Below, one piece after another: positions 19,056-26,410 of a stretch of 64,000 nucleotides of DNA. The DNA is from an uncultured Eubacteriales bacterium (lineage in GTDB: Bacteria; Bacillota; Clostridia; Christensenellales; Aristaeellaceae). Positions within the stretch are counted from its first letter, which is position 1, and each line of letters opens with the position of its first letter. The notes below the pieces were generated by a model. The model was not told the origin of the DNA, searched no databases, and saw only the letters and a program-made list of their open reading frames with translations. Both the position numbers and the translations under genes were made by a program. Where the stretch lies: NCBI GenBank assembly GCA_902789795.1, contig CADAPM010000001.1, forward strand, positions 124,001 to 188,000, written 5' to 3'.

Positions 19056-19967
19056 AAACGCGTAGCAATCATTGATATCGGTTCCAAATCCATCAAATTT
19101 TTCGTGGGCGAAAAGCAGGAAGACGGCACCATCAAGACCCTGCTGGACACCAACGATATCGCGGCGCTGGGCGAAGGCCTGAGCAAGACCGGCCGCATCA
19201 GCGACGAAGCCCTGGAGCGCAACGCCCAGTCCGTCAAGAACTTCGCTGAAAAGGCGAAGGAGCTGGAGGCGGACAAGATCGTGGCCGTTGGCACCATGGC
19301 CCTGCGCAGCGCGGAGAACAGCGCGGACTTCGTGACCCGCGTGAAGGAGCTCTGCGGCGTCGAAGTGCAGATCATCCCCGGCGAAGAGGAAGCCCGCCTT
19401 TCTTACCTGGCGGTCCTGTCCGGCCTGTCTCTGCAGGACGGCGAGCTGGTGATCTTCGATACCGGCGGCGGCAGCACCGAGTTCATCTTCGGTCAGGGCA
19501 CCGAGCTCAAGAACCGCTTCAGCGTCAATCTCGGCTCCAACCGCATCACCGAAATGTTCTTCACGGATGATCCCGTGAAGGAAGGCAGCGTGGAAGCGGC
19601 TCTGGCCCAGATCGACAAGGAATTTGCCGAAGCCGGCGTGTGCGGCTGCCCCGCGCAGCTGGTGGGCATGGGCGGCACCGTGACCAGCATGGGCGCTGTG
19701 CGTCACATGATGGACAAGTATAAGCCCGAGATCATCCAGGGCTCCGCTCTGACGAAGCTGGATGTGGAAGAGCAGCTGGCGGCCTATGCGAAGCGCACCG
19801 TGGAGGAGCGCCGCGCGATCCCCGGCCTGCAGCCCAAACGCGCCGACGTCATCCTGACCGGTGCCTGCATCCTGAAGGTTATCATGGAGCGCCTGAACGC
19901 ATCCCAGCTGACCATCAGCGACCGCGGCCTGCGCCACGGCCTGGCCTTTGACCTGCTGAACAAATAA
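19053..19967 (+). CDS. Ppx/GppA-family phosphatase
   Basis: About 304 residues from a TTG start. It has the actin-like ATPase fold motifs of the exopolyphosphatase/guanosine pentaphosphatase family: phosphate 1 loop VAIIDIGSKSIKFF, AVGTMALRSAEN, the catalytic-glutamate region IPGEEEARLSYLAV, phosphate 2 loop IFDTGGGSTEF and VGMGGTVTSMGAV. It lacks the C-terminal HD-like domain of long Ppx, so it is the short form. Short forms act on polyphosphate, pppGpp or both. It is downstream of the uncharacterised 18435 gene; a VTC-type polyphosphate polymerase is encoded about 5 kb away on the other strand. Confidence 0.9.
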   Translation: MKRVAIIDIGSKSIKFFVGEKQEDGTIKTLLDTNDIAALGEGLSKTGRISDEALERNAQSVKNFAEKAKELEADKIVAVGTMALRSAENSADFVTRVKELCGVEVQIIPGEEEARLSYLAVLSGLSLQDGELVIFDTGGGSTEFIFGQGTELKNRFSVNLGSNRITEMFFTDDPVKEGSVEAALAQIDKEFAEAGVCGCPAQLVGMGGTVTSMGAVRHMMDKYKPEIIQGSALTKLDVEEQLAAYAKRTVEERRAIPGLQPKRADVILTGACILKVIMERLNASQLTISDRGLRHGLAFDLLNK

Positions 19968-20006
19968 TGTTCTCATACAAATCAAATCGAAAGGAGCCTG
20001 TGAATT

Positions 20007-20975
20007 ATGAAGAAGCTGTCTCTCGTTCTGGTGCTCGTGCTGTTAGCGAGCCTGTTCACCACCTCCGCGCTGGCGGAATGGAAACCCGAAAAGCCCATCA
20101 CTATCATGAATTATGTGAAGCAGGGCGGCGGCATGGATGTCGCGACCCGCAAGTTTCAGGAATTGGCGGCCAAGTATACTGATGCGACTATCATTGTCGA
20201 CAATAAGACTGGCGCAGGCGGCCTGATCTGTGCGGATTACATCCTGCAGCAGCCTGCGGACGGCTATCTGGTCTTTGCGACCACCGTTTCCTATGTGGAC
20301 ACCGTGCTCTCCCAGGAAGAAGACGTCAAAAAATACATCTGGGGCTTTGAGTGGATCGATGATATCATGGCGGACCCCTACTGCATCATCGTGAAGAAGG
20401 ATTCCGACTGGACGCTGGAAAGCCTAATCGAAAAAGCGAAGGCTGAAGAGCAGATCTGGGCTGGCCCCGCTGCCGGCGGCTCCAAGCACATTGCTGCGAT
20501 CCAGTTCTGCAACGCCCTGGGCGCTGAGATCACCTGGCTGGCCAAGGACGGCGGCCCGGACGCCATGCTGGCTGTTCAGTCGGATCAGGCTGTCGCTTCC
20601 TGCGGAAACCCTGGTGATGTCGGTGATGGTACAAAACTGCGCCATCTGGTCATCGCGACCAAGGAAAAGCTGGCGAAGTATCCCGATGTGCCCAACTTTG
20701 CTGACCTGGGTTATCCGGAGCTGGATAATCTGAGCATGTGGCGCGGCTATGCCGTGAAGGCCGGCACCCCCGCCGAGTTCATCACCTGGTGGCAGGATCT
20801 GTGCGAGAAGGTCACCAATGATCCCGAATGGATCGAGTTCTTCAATGAGAAGTCCATCGTGGTCCACAACAAGACCTCTGAAGACTTCCTGGCTGAGCTC
20901 AAGGCTGATATGGCCGCTCATCTGGAAGTGCTGAAGAACGCCGATCTGGTGAGCGCTGACTATACCATCGAGTAA
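20007..20975 (+). CDS. tctC: Tripartite tricarboxylate transporter substrate-binding protein
   Basis: A 322-residue TctC-family solute receptor. The signal peptide is cut after SALA near residue 23; there is no lipobox cysteine, so how it stays near the membrane is unclear if the cell is monoderm. The mature start KPEKPITIMNYVKQGGGMD and the segment IIVDNKTGAGGLICADYI match the family's two substrate-contact loops. Ligands of this family are carboxylates such as citrate, tartrate and aromatic acids; the ligand here is not predictable. tctB and tctA follow. A hairpin after the stop probably keeps the receptor mRNA more abundant. Confidence 0.93.
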   Translation: MKKLSLVLVLVLLASLFTTSALAEWKPEKPITIMNYVKQGGGMDVATRKFQELAAKYTDATIIVDNKTGAGGLICADYILQQPADGYLVFATTVSYVDTVLSQEEDVKKYIWGFEWIDDIMADPYCIIVKKDSDWTLESLIEKAKAEEQIWAGPAAGGSKHIAAIQFCNALGAEITWLAKDGGPDAMLAVQSDQAVASCGNPGDVGDGTKLRHLVIATKEKLAKYPDVPNFADLGYPELDNLSMWRGYAVKAGTPAEFITWWQDLCEKVTNDPEWIEFFNEKSIVVHNKTSEDFLAELKADMAAHLEVLKNADLVSADYTIE

Positions 20976-20988
20976 GCCGGTATGAGTG

Positions 20989-21018
20989 TACGGCCCGCGG
21001 GTCATACCGCGGGCCGTA
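20989..21018 (+). other. Intercistronic hairpin between tctC and tctB
   Basis: A 12-bp GC-rich stem (20989-21000 with 21007-21018) has a 6-base loop. An alternative 7-bp stem (GGTATGA at 20979-20985 with TCATACC at 21002-21008) overlaps it and cannot form at the same time. Without a T-run it is probably an mRNA stability or partial-termination element. Confidence 0.65.
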
Positions 21019-21055
21019 TCCTTTATGCCGATCCCAACTGAAGGGAGCTATTTAC

Positions 21056-21634
21056 ATGTTACAATCCATTGGCACATTCCTGGCCGCACCGGAGAATTTC
21101 CTGTGGACAGCACTCATCTTCGTAGCGCTGATGGTTGCCTTCTGGGCACTGTACACTTTCGTGCCCAGGCTGAAGCCTTATCGGGGCCAGTTGATGGTGA
21201 TCACATTCATTTGTCTGTTCACTCTTCTCCTGTTCCTTTGCACATTCTCTTTCAGGATCAAGAAGATCATGAAGTATACCAATGCAGCAACCATGCCTCG
21301 GACCTGGGTCGCGCTGATGGTACCAGTTATCGTTATGGTGGTAGTCTCTATCCTGAATGGCAGCACGAAGCCTGACGAACCATTTAAGCACTGGCAGTTG
21401 GCGCTGGGAATAGGTGTAGCTGTTTTTGCGAGCGTTTTTCTGTTTGATTACATCGGCTACTACCTGTCGAGTGCACTGTTCCTGGTGTTGACGATGTGGC
21501 TGATGAAGGAGCGCAAGATACTCCGCCTTGTGCTGACACCGATCTGCTGGTGTTTATTCACTTGGCTTGTATTTGACAAACTGCTGTATATTTCTTTGCC
21601 AACCGGGCAAGTATTTCGCGCATTAGGTTTGTAA
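21056..21634 (+). CDS. tctB: Tripartite tricarboxylate transporter small membrane protein
   Basis: A 192-residue membrane protein with four or five hydrophobic helices (residues about 18-38, 50-70, 85-102, 115-150 and 160-180). It matches the short TctB subunit by position and topology; its sequence is poorly conserved, as is normal. GGGAGC lies 11 bases upstream of the ATG. It lies 13 bases before tctA. It uses more A/T-ending codons than tctC. Confidence 0.86.
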   Translation: MLQSIGTFLAAPENFLWTALIFVALMVAFWALYTFVPRLKPYRGQLMVITFICLFTLLLFLCTFSFRIKKIMKYTNAATMPRTWVALMVPVIVMVVVSILNGSTKPDEPFKHWQLALGIGVAVFASVFLFDYIGYYLSSALFLVLTMWLMKERKILRLVLTPICWCLFTWLVFDKLLYISLPTGQVFRALGL

Positions 21635-21647
21635 GGAGGCGATATAA

Positions 21648-23150
21648 GTGAATGATATTTTCATGTATCTGGCCTCCGGATTTGGGAATCTCTTAAATGT
21701 CACGACCCTAGCATTGATTCTACTAGGCGTATGCGCTGGCATATTGGGAGGCGCTATTCCGGGTATATCTCCGTCGATGGCTGTTGCACTGTTATTACCC
21801 ATGACTTATAAGATGGAACCAACGCAAGCGCTGATTATGCTAATGGGTATTTATATCGGTGCTAACTATGGTGGTTCTATAACTGCTGTATCGATTAATA
21901 CTCCTGGCACACCATCTGCCGCAGTAACCGCATTTGATGGTTACCCATTGGCTAAGTCGGGGAAAGCTGGTTTGGCAATGGGCATCAGCCTCTGGGCTAG
22001 CACCTTTGGTGGAATAATTGGCACTATTATTTTGGTGTTTTTTTCTATTCCTCTAGCAAGTGTTGCAATCAAATTCTGGCCTAGTGAGTATTTTGCTTTG
22101 TGCCTTATGGGTTTGACGACCGTTGCAACTTTAGGCGGCAAACACTGGCAAAAAGCGCTTAGTATGGTACTTTTCGGACTGTTACTAAACACTATTGGCA
22201 AAGATCCGATGTTTAGTATAACACGCTTTACATGGGATAATGTAGCATTGTATGATGGCATCCCTATGGTACCGATACTCATTGGCCTTTTTGCATTAGG
22301 TGAAGTCTTCCATAATCTTGAAAACTATGATCCTACTGATACGAAGTTCCAGAAGATCGATTATAAGCTTCCCAAGATGAGCTATTACTGGAAGCTGAAG
22401 TGGTCCATCCTGCGTTCTGGACTTCTGGGCTGCATCATCGGCGTCTTCCCCGGCGCTGGCGGCACGATCGCTTCCTTCATCGCCTACGATGTCGAAAAGC
22501 GTTTCAGCAAGCATCCGGAAGAGTTCGGACATGGTGCGCCGGCCGGTGTCGTCGCGGCAGAAGCCTCCAACAGCGGCTCTGTCGGCGGCGCGATGGTTCC
22601 GCTGCTGGCACTCGGTATTCCCGGAAGCTCGACGGCCGCGGTGCTGATCGGCGCGCTGATGATCCATAATCTGACGCCCGGCCCGGAACTGTTCACCAAG
22701 AATCCCGAGCTGGTTTATACCCTGTTTGCCAGCATGTTCGTGGCCCATGTCATCATGGCGGCAGTCGGCGTGCTGGGCAGCAAGCTGTGGGTGCGCGTGA
22801 CGGCGATCCCCAAGACGATCCTCTATCCGCTGATCTTCGCCTTCTCCATCCTGGGCAGCTACGCGGTGGAAAAGAATATCGTCCACGTGGTCTTCTGCCT
22901 GATCTTCGGTTTGCTCGGCTGGATGATGAAAAAATACAAGTATCCGGCAGCGCCCGTCGTATTGGGCGTCGTGCTCGGTAAACTGATGGAGACCAACTTC
23001 AGCCAGATCCCGGTCGTGGGCAAGGGCAGCTGGTCCGGCCTGTATAACCGTCCGCTGACGGTCATCCTGTTCGTGATCTCTATCGCAGCGATCGCCTGGC
23101 CGATGATCCAGGATCATCTGAACAAGAAGAAGGCCCCAAAGGCTGAGTAA
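21648..23150 (+). CDS. tctA: Tripartite tricarboxylate transporter large permease
   Basis: A 500-residue permease with about 12 membrane helices, starting with GTG after AAGGAGG. The family's paired glycine/proline segments are present: GGAIPGISPSMAVALLLP near residue 33 and GIPGSSTAAVLIGALMIH near 323, with GVFPGAGGTIASF near 268. It forms the transport channel with TctB and takes substrate from TctC. The first ~700 bases are clearly lower in GC and use TTA, ATA and AAT freely. From about 22340-22380 onward the codon use switches to the GC-rich style of the surrounding genes, which suggests a mosaic gene. Confidence 0.95.
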   Translation: MNDIFMYLASGFGNLLNVTTLALILLGVCAGILGGAIPGISPSMAVALLLPMTYKMEPTQALIMLMGIYIGANYGGSITAVSINTPGTPSAAVTAFDGYPLAKSGKAGLAMGISLWASTFGGIIGTIILVFFSIPLASVAIKFWPSEYFALCLMGLTTVATLGGKHWQKALSMVLFGLLLNTIGKDPMFSITRFTWDNVALYDGIPMVPILIGLFALGEVFHNLENYDPTDTKFQKIDYKLPKMSYYWKLKWSILRSGLLGCIIGVFPGAGGTIASFIAYDVEKRFSKHPEEFGHGAPAGVVAAEASNSGSVGGAMVPLLALGIPGSSTAAVLIGALMIHNLTPGPELFTKNPELVYTLFASMFVAHVIMAAVGVLGSKLWVRVTAIPKTILYPLIFAFSILGSYAVEKNIVHVVFCLIFGLLGWMMKKYKYPAAPVVLGVVLGKLMETNFSQIPVVGKGSWSGLYNRPLTVILFVISIAAIAWPMIQDHLNKKKAPKAE

Positions 23151-23162
23151 AACACATCATGA

Positions 23163-23197
23163 AAACAGCCGCTTCCGTGATCCGGAAGCGGCTTTTG
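23163..23197. terminator. Bidirectional terminator between tctA and sufB
   Basis: AGCCGCTTCCG (23167-23177) pairs with 23183-23193 around a 5-base loop. It is flanked by TTTTG on the plus strand and GTTTTC on the minus strand, so it can serve both convergent genes. Confidence 0.85.
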
Positions 23198-23209
23198 ATA
23201 TTTGTTCGT

Positions 23210-24136
23210 TTATTTCAGGAACCCGTTCACGATCTGCTCTTCGGCTTCCTGCTCGGTCAGGCCCAGAGTCATCAGCTTGATGATCTGGTCGCCGGCGATC
23301 TTGCCGATGGCGGCCTCGTGCACCAGGGCGGCGTCCACGTTGTTGGCCTCCAGGCCCGGCACGGCCAGGATGCGGCCGTGGTCCATGATGATGGAGTCGC
23401 ACTCGGTGTGGCCGTTGCAGGCGGCGTTGCCGACCAGCTTCGCGTCGAACTTCTGGTAGGAGTCATCCCGGGCGACGGAGCGGGAGACCACGTCCGCGCT
23501 GGCGCCTTCACCGTTCAGGCTGACCTCGTAGATGCTGATGGCGTTCTGCTGCCCGTGGGTCATCAGGCGCTCGCGGACCACCAGCTTCGCGTTGGCGGCC
23601 AGTTCAGCCTTGGTGGTGCGGGTGGTGTCGTCCACGCCCTTGATCTGCACCATCTCCATCTCGACGGAGCTGCCCTCTTCCTGGTAGACCTCCGTCACGG
23701 GGTTCAGGATGCGCTTGCCCTTGCCGTCGCCGGAGCCGTAGTGCTTTTCCACATAGCGGATACGGGCGTTCTTGCCCACGAAGAAGCGGTGGATGCCGTC
23801 GTGCTGGCTGTCCTGGTTGCCGCAGTTGTCGATGCCGCAGCCGGCGATGATGGTCACGTCGGAGCCATCGCCGATATAAAAGTCATTATACACGACCTCG
23901 GTCAAACCGCTTTCGGTCATGACCACAGGGATGTGCACGCTCTCGCGCTTCGTGCCCGGTTTGATGCGGATCTCCAGGCCGCTCACGTCGGTCTTGGGGA
24001 CGATCTCGATATTCGCGGTGGACTGGCGGCCGGCGGAGGCGCCGTTGGAGCGGATGTTGTAGGCGCCTTCCGGCACCTCGTGCAGGTCTGCCACTTCGCG
24101 CAGCAGGCGCTTCTGGATCTCGTCAAGCTTCATCAT
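23210..24136 (-). CDS. sufB: SufB/SufD-family Fe-S assembly scaffold
   Basis: A 308-residue protein of the SufB/SufD beta-helix family, well short of classical SufB (about 465 residues). The core is present: IIAGCGIDNCG, HDGIHRFFVGKNARIRYVEKHYG and, near the C-terminus, HEAAIGKIAGDQI with the conserved His-Glu and the GL-T-EA-E motif. Cysteines in GCGIDNCG and CNGHTECDS could take part in cluster or sulfur transfer. The start overlaps sufC and has GGAGG just upstream. Only sufC accompanies it, so this looks like a minimal two-gene SUF system. It could equally be called SufD by name-based tools. Confidence 0.9.
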   Translation of the reverse strand: MMKLDEIQKRLLREVADLHEVPEGAYNIRSNGASAGRQSTANIEIVPKTDVSGLEIRIKPGTKRESVHIPVVMTESGLTEVVYNDFYIGDGSDVTIIAGCGIDNCGNQDSQHDGIHRFFVGKNARIRYVEKHYGSGDGKGKRILNPVTEVYQEEGSSVEMEMVQIKGVDDTTRTTKAELAANAKLVVRERLMTHGQQNAISIYEVSLNGEGASADVVSRSVARDDSYQKFDAKLVGNAACNGHTECDSIIMDHGRILAVPGLEANNVDAALVHEAAIGKIAGDQIIKLMTLGLTEQEAEEQIVNGFLK

Positions 24137-24878
24137 GGTTCACGCCTCCTTCCATATTGATCCGGCATTCCGGGATCGCAGAGGAGGTGCCGATGAGCTC
24201 GGGCAGGATCTCGTCCTTCGGTCCCTGGGCCGCGACCTGGCCGTCCTTCAGCACCACGACCTCGTCGGCGATGTTCAGGATGCGCTCCTGGTGCGAGATG
24301 ATCAGGATGGAGCTGCCGGCGATGCGGGCGCGCATATCCTCAAAGACCTCGATCAGGTTCTGGAAGCTCCACAGGTCGATGCCGGCTTCCGGCTCATCGA
24401 AGATGGTGAGGGCGGCGCTCCGGGCCAGCACGGTGGCGATCTCGATACGCTTGAGCTCGCCGCCGGACAGGCTGGCGTTGACCTCGCGGTCGATGTAGTC
24501 GCGCGCGCAGAGGCCGACGCGGCTCAGGTACTGGCAGGCGTCCGCCACTGTCACAGTCTTGCCCGCCGCCAGGCGGATCAGGTCGATGACCTGGATGCCC
24601 TTGAAGCGTACGGGCTGCTGGAATGCAAAGGCGATGCCGGCCTTGGCGCGGTCGGTGACGCTCCAGCCGGTGATGTCCTGCCCGTTCCATAGGATCTGTC
24701 CGGAAGCTGGCTTCTCGATGCCCGCGATGAGCCGCGCGAGGGTGGACTTGCCGCCGCCGTTGGGGCCCGTGATGACGGTCAGCTGGCCATCGGGCAGCGT
24801 CAGGCTGATGTTGCGGATGATCTCCTTGTCCTGGCCTTCCTGGTCGACGTTGAAAGAAATGTTTTTAAGTTCCAGCAT
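24123..24878 (-). CDS. sufC: SufC-type Fe-S assembly ATPase
   Basis: A 251-residue ABC-type ATPase of the SUF system. Walker A is GPNGGGKSTLAR, the signature is LSGGELKRIEIATVLARS (the ELKR form typical of SufC) and Walker B is LTIFDEPEAGIDLWSF. The switch is LIISHQERIL. It drives conformational change of the SufB scaffold during cluster assembly in the cytoplasm. It overlaps the sufB start by 14 bases. No sufS, sufU or sufD is seen nearby, so sulfur must be supplied by an unlinked desulfurase or by free sulfide. Confidence 0.95.
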   Translation of the reverse strand: MLELKNISFNVDQEGQDKEIIRNISLTLPDGQLTVITGPNGGGKSTLARLIAGIEKPASGQILWNGQDITGWSVTDRAKAGIAFAFQQPVRFKGIQVIDLIRLAAGKTVTVADACQYLSRVGLCARDYIDREVNASLSGGELKRIEIATVLARSAALTIFDEPEAGIDLWSFQNLIEVFEDMRARIAGSSILIISHQERILNIADEVVVLKDGQVAAQGPKDEILPELIGTSSAIPECRINMEGGVNHDEA

Positions 24879-24950
24879 AATTCTTGTATTCCTGCCTTAA
24901 CGTGAATTGCTCAATGATGGTATCGAATGAATGCTTAACAGCCATATAAC

Positions 24951-24978
24951 CTTCACCCTTCAACCTTCACCCTTCACC
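24951..24978. repeat. Tandem heptanucleotide array, four units
   Basis: Four seven-base units: CTTCACC, CTTCAAC, CTTCACC, CTTCACC, with a degenerate fifth after. On the minus strand this is a purine-rich GGTGAAG array in the 105-base gap between the polyphosphate polymerase gene and sufC. A different heptamer array of the same style lies at 33282-33402. Confidence 0.8.
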
Positions 24979-24983
24979 CTCAA

Positions 24984-25691
24984 TCAGATGTCGTCCTTCC
25001 GCTCGAAGCGCCTGCACCAGGTGTACTTGGAGACGGCGCTGCGGCAGGCTTCCGGCACGGCCCAGGACAAGAGCTCCGCGATATAGGGCGGGAGCACGCG
25101 GTCATACTTGACCTCCAGGACCGTCCAGGGCTCGTCAAAGGGGGAGACGGTGGGCACGTAGGGGTTGAACAGGTCGATGCTGTTGAGGCCTGAATGGAGG
25201 TTCTTGTCAAAGGTGATGCGCACGGTCTCCGCGGGGTGCAGATAGGCCTCCCGGTCATAGTCCACCAGGACCACCGGGTGCAGCAGCCTCGTGCGCATCT
25301 CGCGGTAGACGTCGCTCAAAAGGCCGTAGTGGGTCTTTTCCAGGCCGTCCGGGTCCCCGGCGATCAGCTGATCCGCCAGGTCGCGGGGGATCTTCAGCGA
25401 GCGCTTGGAAATGAGGTCGCCAAACTTGCTCTTGCACTCCAGGAAGATGGCGGCGTCAGAGTAGTTGTAGATGCGGATGCGGTATTTCTGGCGGTAGTAG
25501 ATACCGCTCATTTTTTCGTACAGCGAGTCGTCCTCCGCCGTATCAAAATAGAGGGAACGGATGGAGTATTGCCCTCCGTTCTTCGCGGCGTGAGGGTCCA
25601 GACTGAGCACCGGCAGCAGGTTGCGGCGCAGCACCTCCACCTGCAGCGGGCTCAGCAGGTACTTGAGCTCGTGCCTCAGCGGGATGGCCAT
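24984..25691 (-). CDS. VTC-domain polyphosphate polymerase
   Basis: A 235-residue VTC-domain protein, the tunnel-fold catalytic unit that makes polyphosphate from nucleoside triphosphate in yeast VTC4. The basic tunnel motifs are RHELKYLL at the N-terminus, YSIRSLYFDT, YRQKYRIRIYNY, ECKSKFGDLISKRS (Lys-rich phosphate contacts) and VDYDREAYL. TVLEVKYDRVLPPYI near the C-terminus carries the metal-binding glutamate. It has no membrane segment of its own; the DUF4956 protein encoded 5 bases upstream is the likely membrane partner. The CotH, DUF4956, VTC gene order is recurrent in bacteria. Confidence 0.92.
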   Translation of the reverse strand: MAIPLRHELKYLLSPLQVEVLRRNLLPVLSLDPHAAKNGGQYSIRSLYFDTAEDDSLYEKMSGIYYRQKYRIRIYNYSDAAIFLECKSKFGDLISKRSLKIPRDLADQLIAGDPDGLEKTHYGLLSDVYREMRTRLLHPVVLVDYDREAYLHPAETVRITFDKNLHSGLNSIDLFNPYVPTVSPFDEPWTVLEVKYDRVLPPYIAELLSWAVPEACRSAVSKYTWCRRFERKDDI

Positions 25692-25696
25692 CCTGC

Positions 25697-26389
25697 TTAC
25701 GCTCCGGTCTCTGTCTGCATGGCGACCAGCGTCGCGTCATGCACGCCTTCAATATCCAGCATGCGGCCCACCAGGTCAGCCTTCTGGTCCATCCTGACTT
25801 CGTAGGTCATTTCAGCGCCGGCGCGGGTGACGGTCTTGGAGCGCAGGCGGTTGTAGCGCGCGCTGCGGCGCAGCTCGGCCTCGATATCGCCCTCGGCGTA
25901 CTCGTCATAGTGCATCACCAGCAGGTAGCTGTTGGGGTTGCGGAAGTGCACGAAGCTCATCACCAGCAGGATGATGGAGATGGAGAGCACCACCACCAGC
26001 GAGATCATGTACTGGCCCGCGCCCAGCAGGATGCCCATGGTGATGGCCCAGAACATGTATACCGTGTCCAGCGGCTCCTTGACCGCAGTGCGGAAGCGGA
26101 CGATGGACAGAGCGCCTACCATGCCCATGGACAGCGCTACGTTGGAGCCGATGGCCATGACTACGGGAGCGGTGACCAGGGTCAGCATGATCAGCGTCAT
26201 GGCGAAGTTGGGGCTGTACAGCACGCCGCGATAGGTCTTCTTGTAAACGACAGAGATGATGAGGCCGGCGATCAGCGCGGCGAGCAGCGCCAGCGCCACT
26301 TTGAAGGGCGTGAAGTCGCTCAGCTGCTGGGCGAACCAATCCGACATGCTGTTGCTGTTGACGATGTCCTTAAAGCTGGTGGTTTCCAT
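25697..26389 (-). CDS. DUF4956 membrane protein
   Basis: A 230-residue protein of the DUF4956 family. Three or four membrane helices lie in the first half (FKVALALLAALIAGLIISVVY, a second near TLIMLTLVTAPVVMAIG, then GILLGAGQYMISLVVVLSISII). The conserved MGMVGALSIVRFRTAVKEP segment follows the second helix. The C-terminal 80 residues are a cytoplasmic alpha/beta module that resembles an ACT-like or ferredoxin-like fold. AGGAGG precedes the start. Its partner genes suggest that it couples polyphosphate synthesis to the membrane or moves the product. This is inference from context. Confidence 0.88.
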   Translation of the reverse strand: METTSFKDIVNSNSMSDWFAQQLSDFTPFKVALALLAALIAGLIISVVYKKTYRGVLYSPNFAMTLIMLTLVTAPVVMAIGSNVALSMGMVGALSIVRFRTAVKEPLDTVYMFWAITMGILLGAGQYMISLVVVLSISIILLVMSFVHFRNPNSYLLVMHYDEYAEGDIEAELRRSARYNRLRSKTVTRAGAEMTYEVRMDQKADLVGRMLDIEGVHDATLVAMQTETGA

Positions 26390-26410
26390 AGGTTCCTCCT
26401 GAATGATGTG

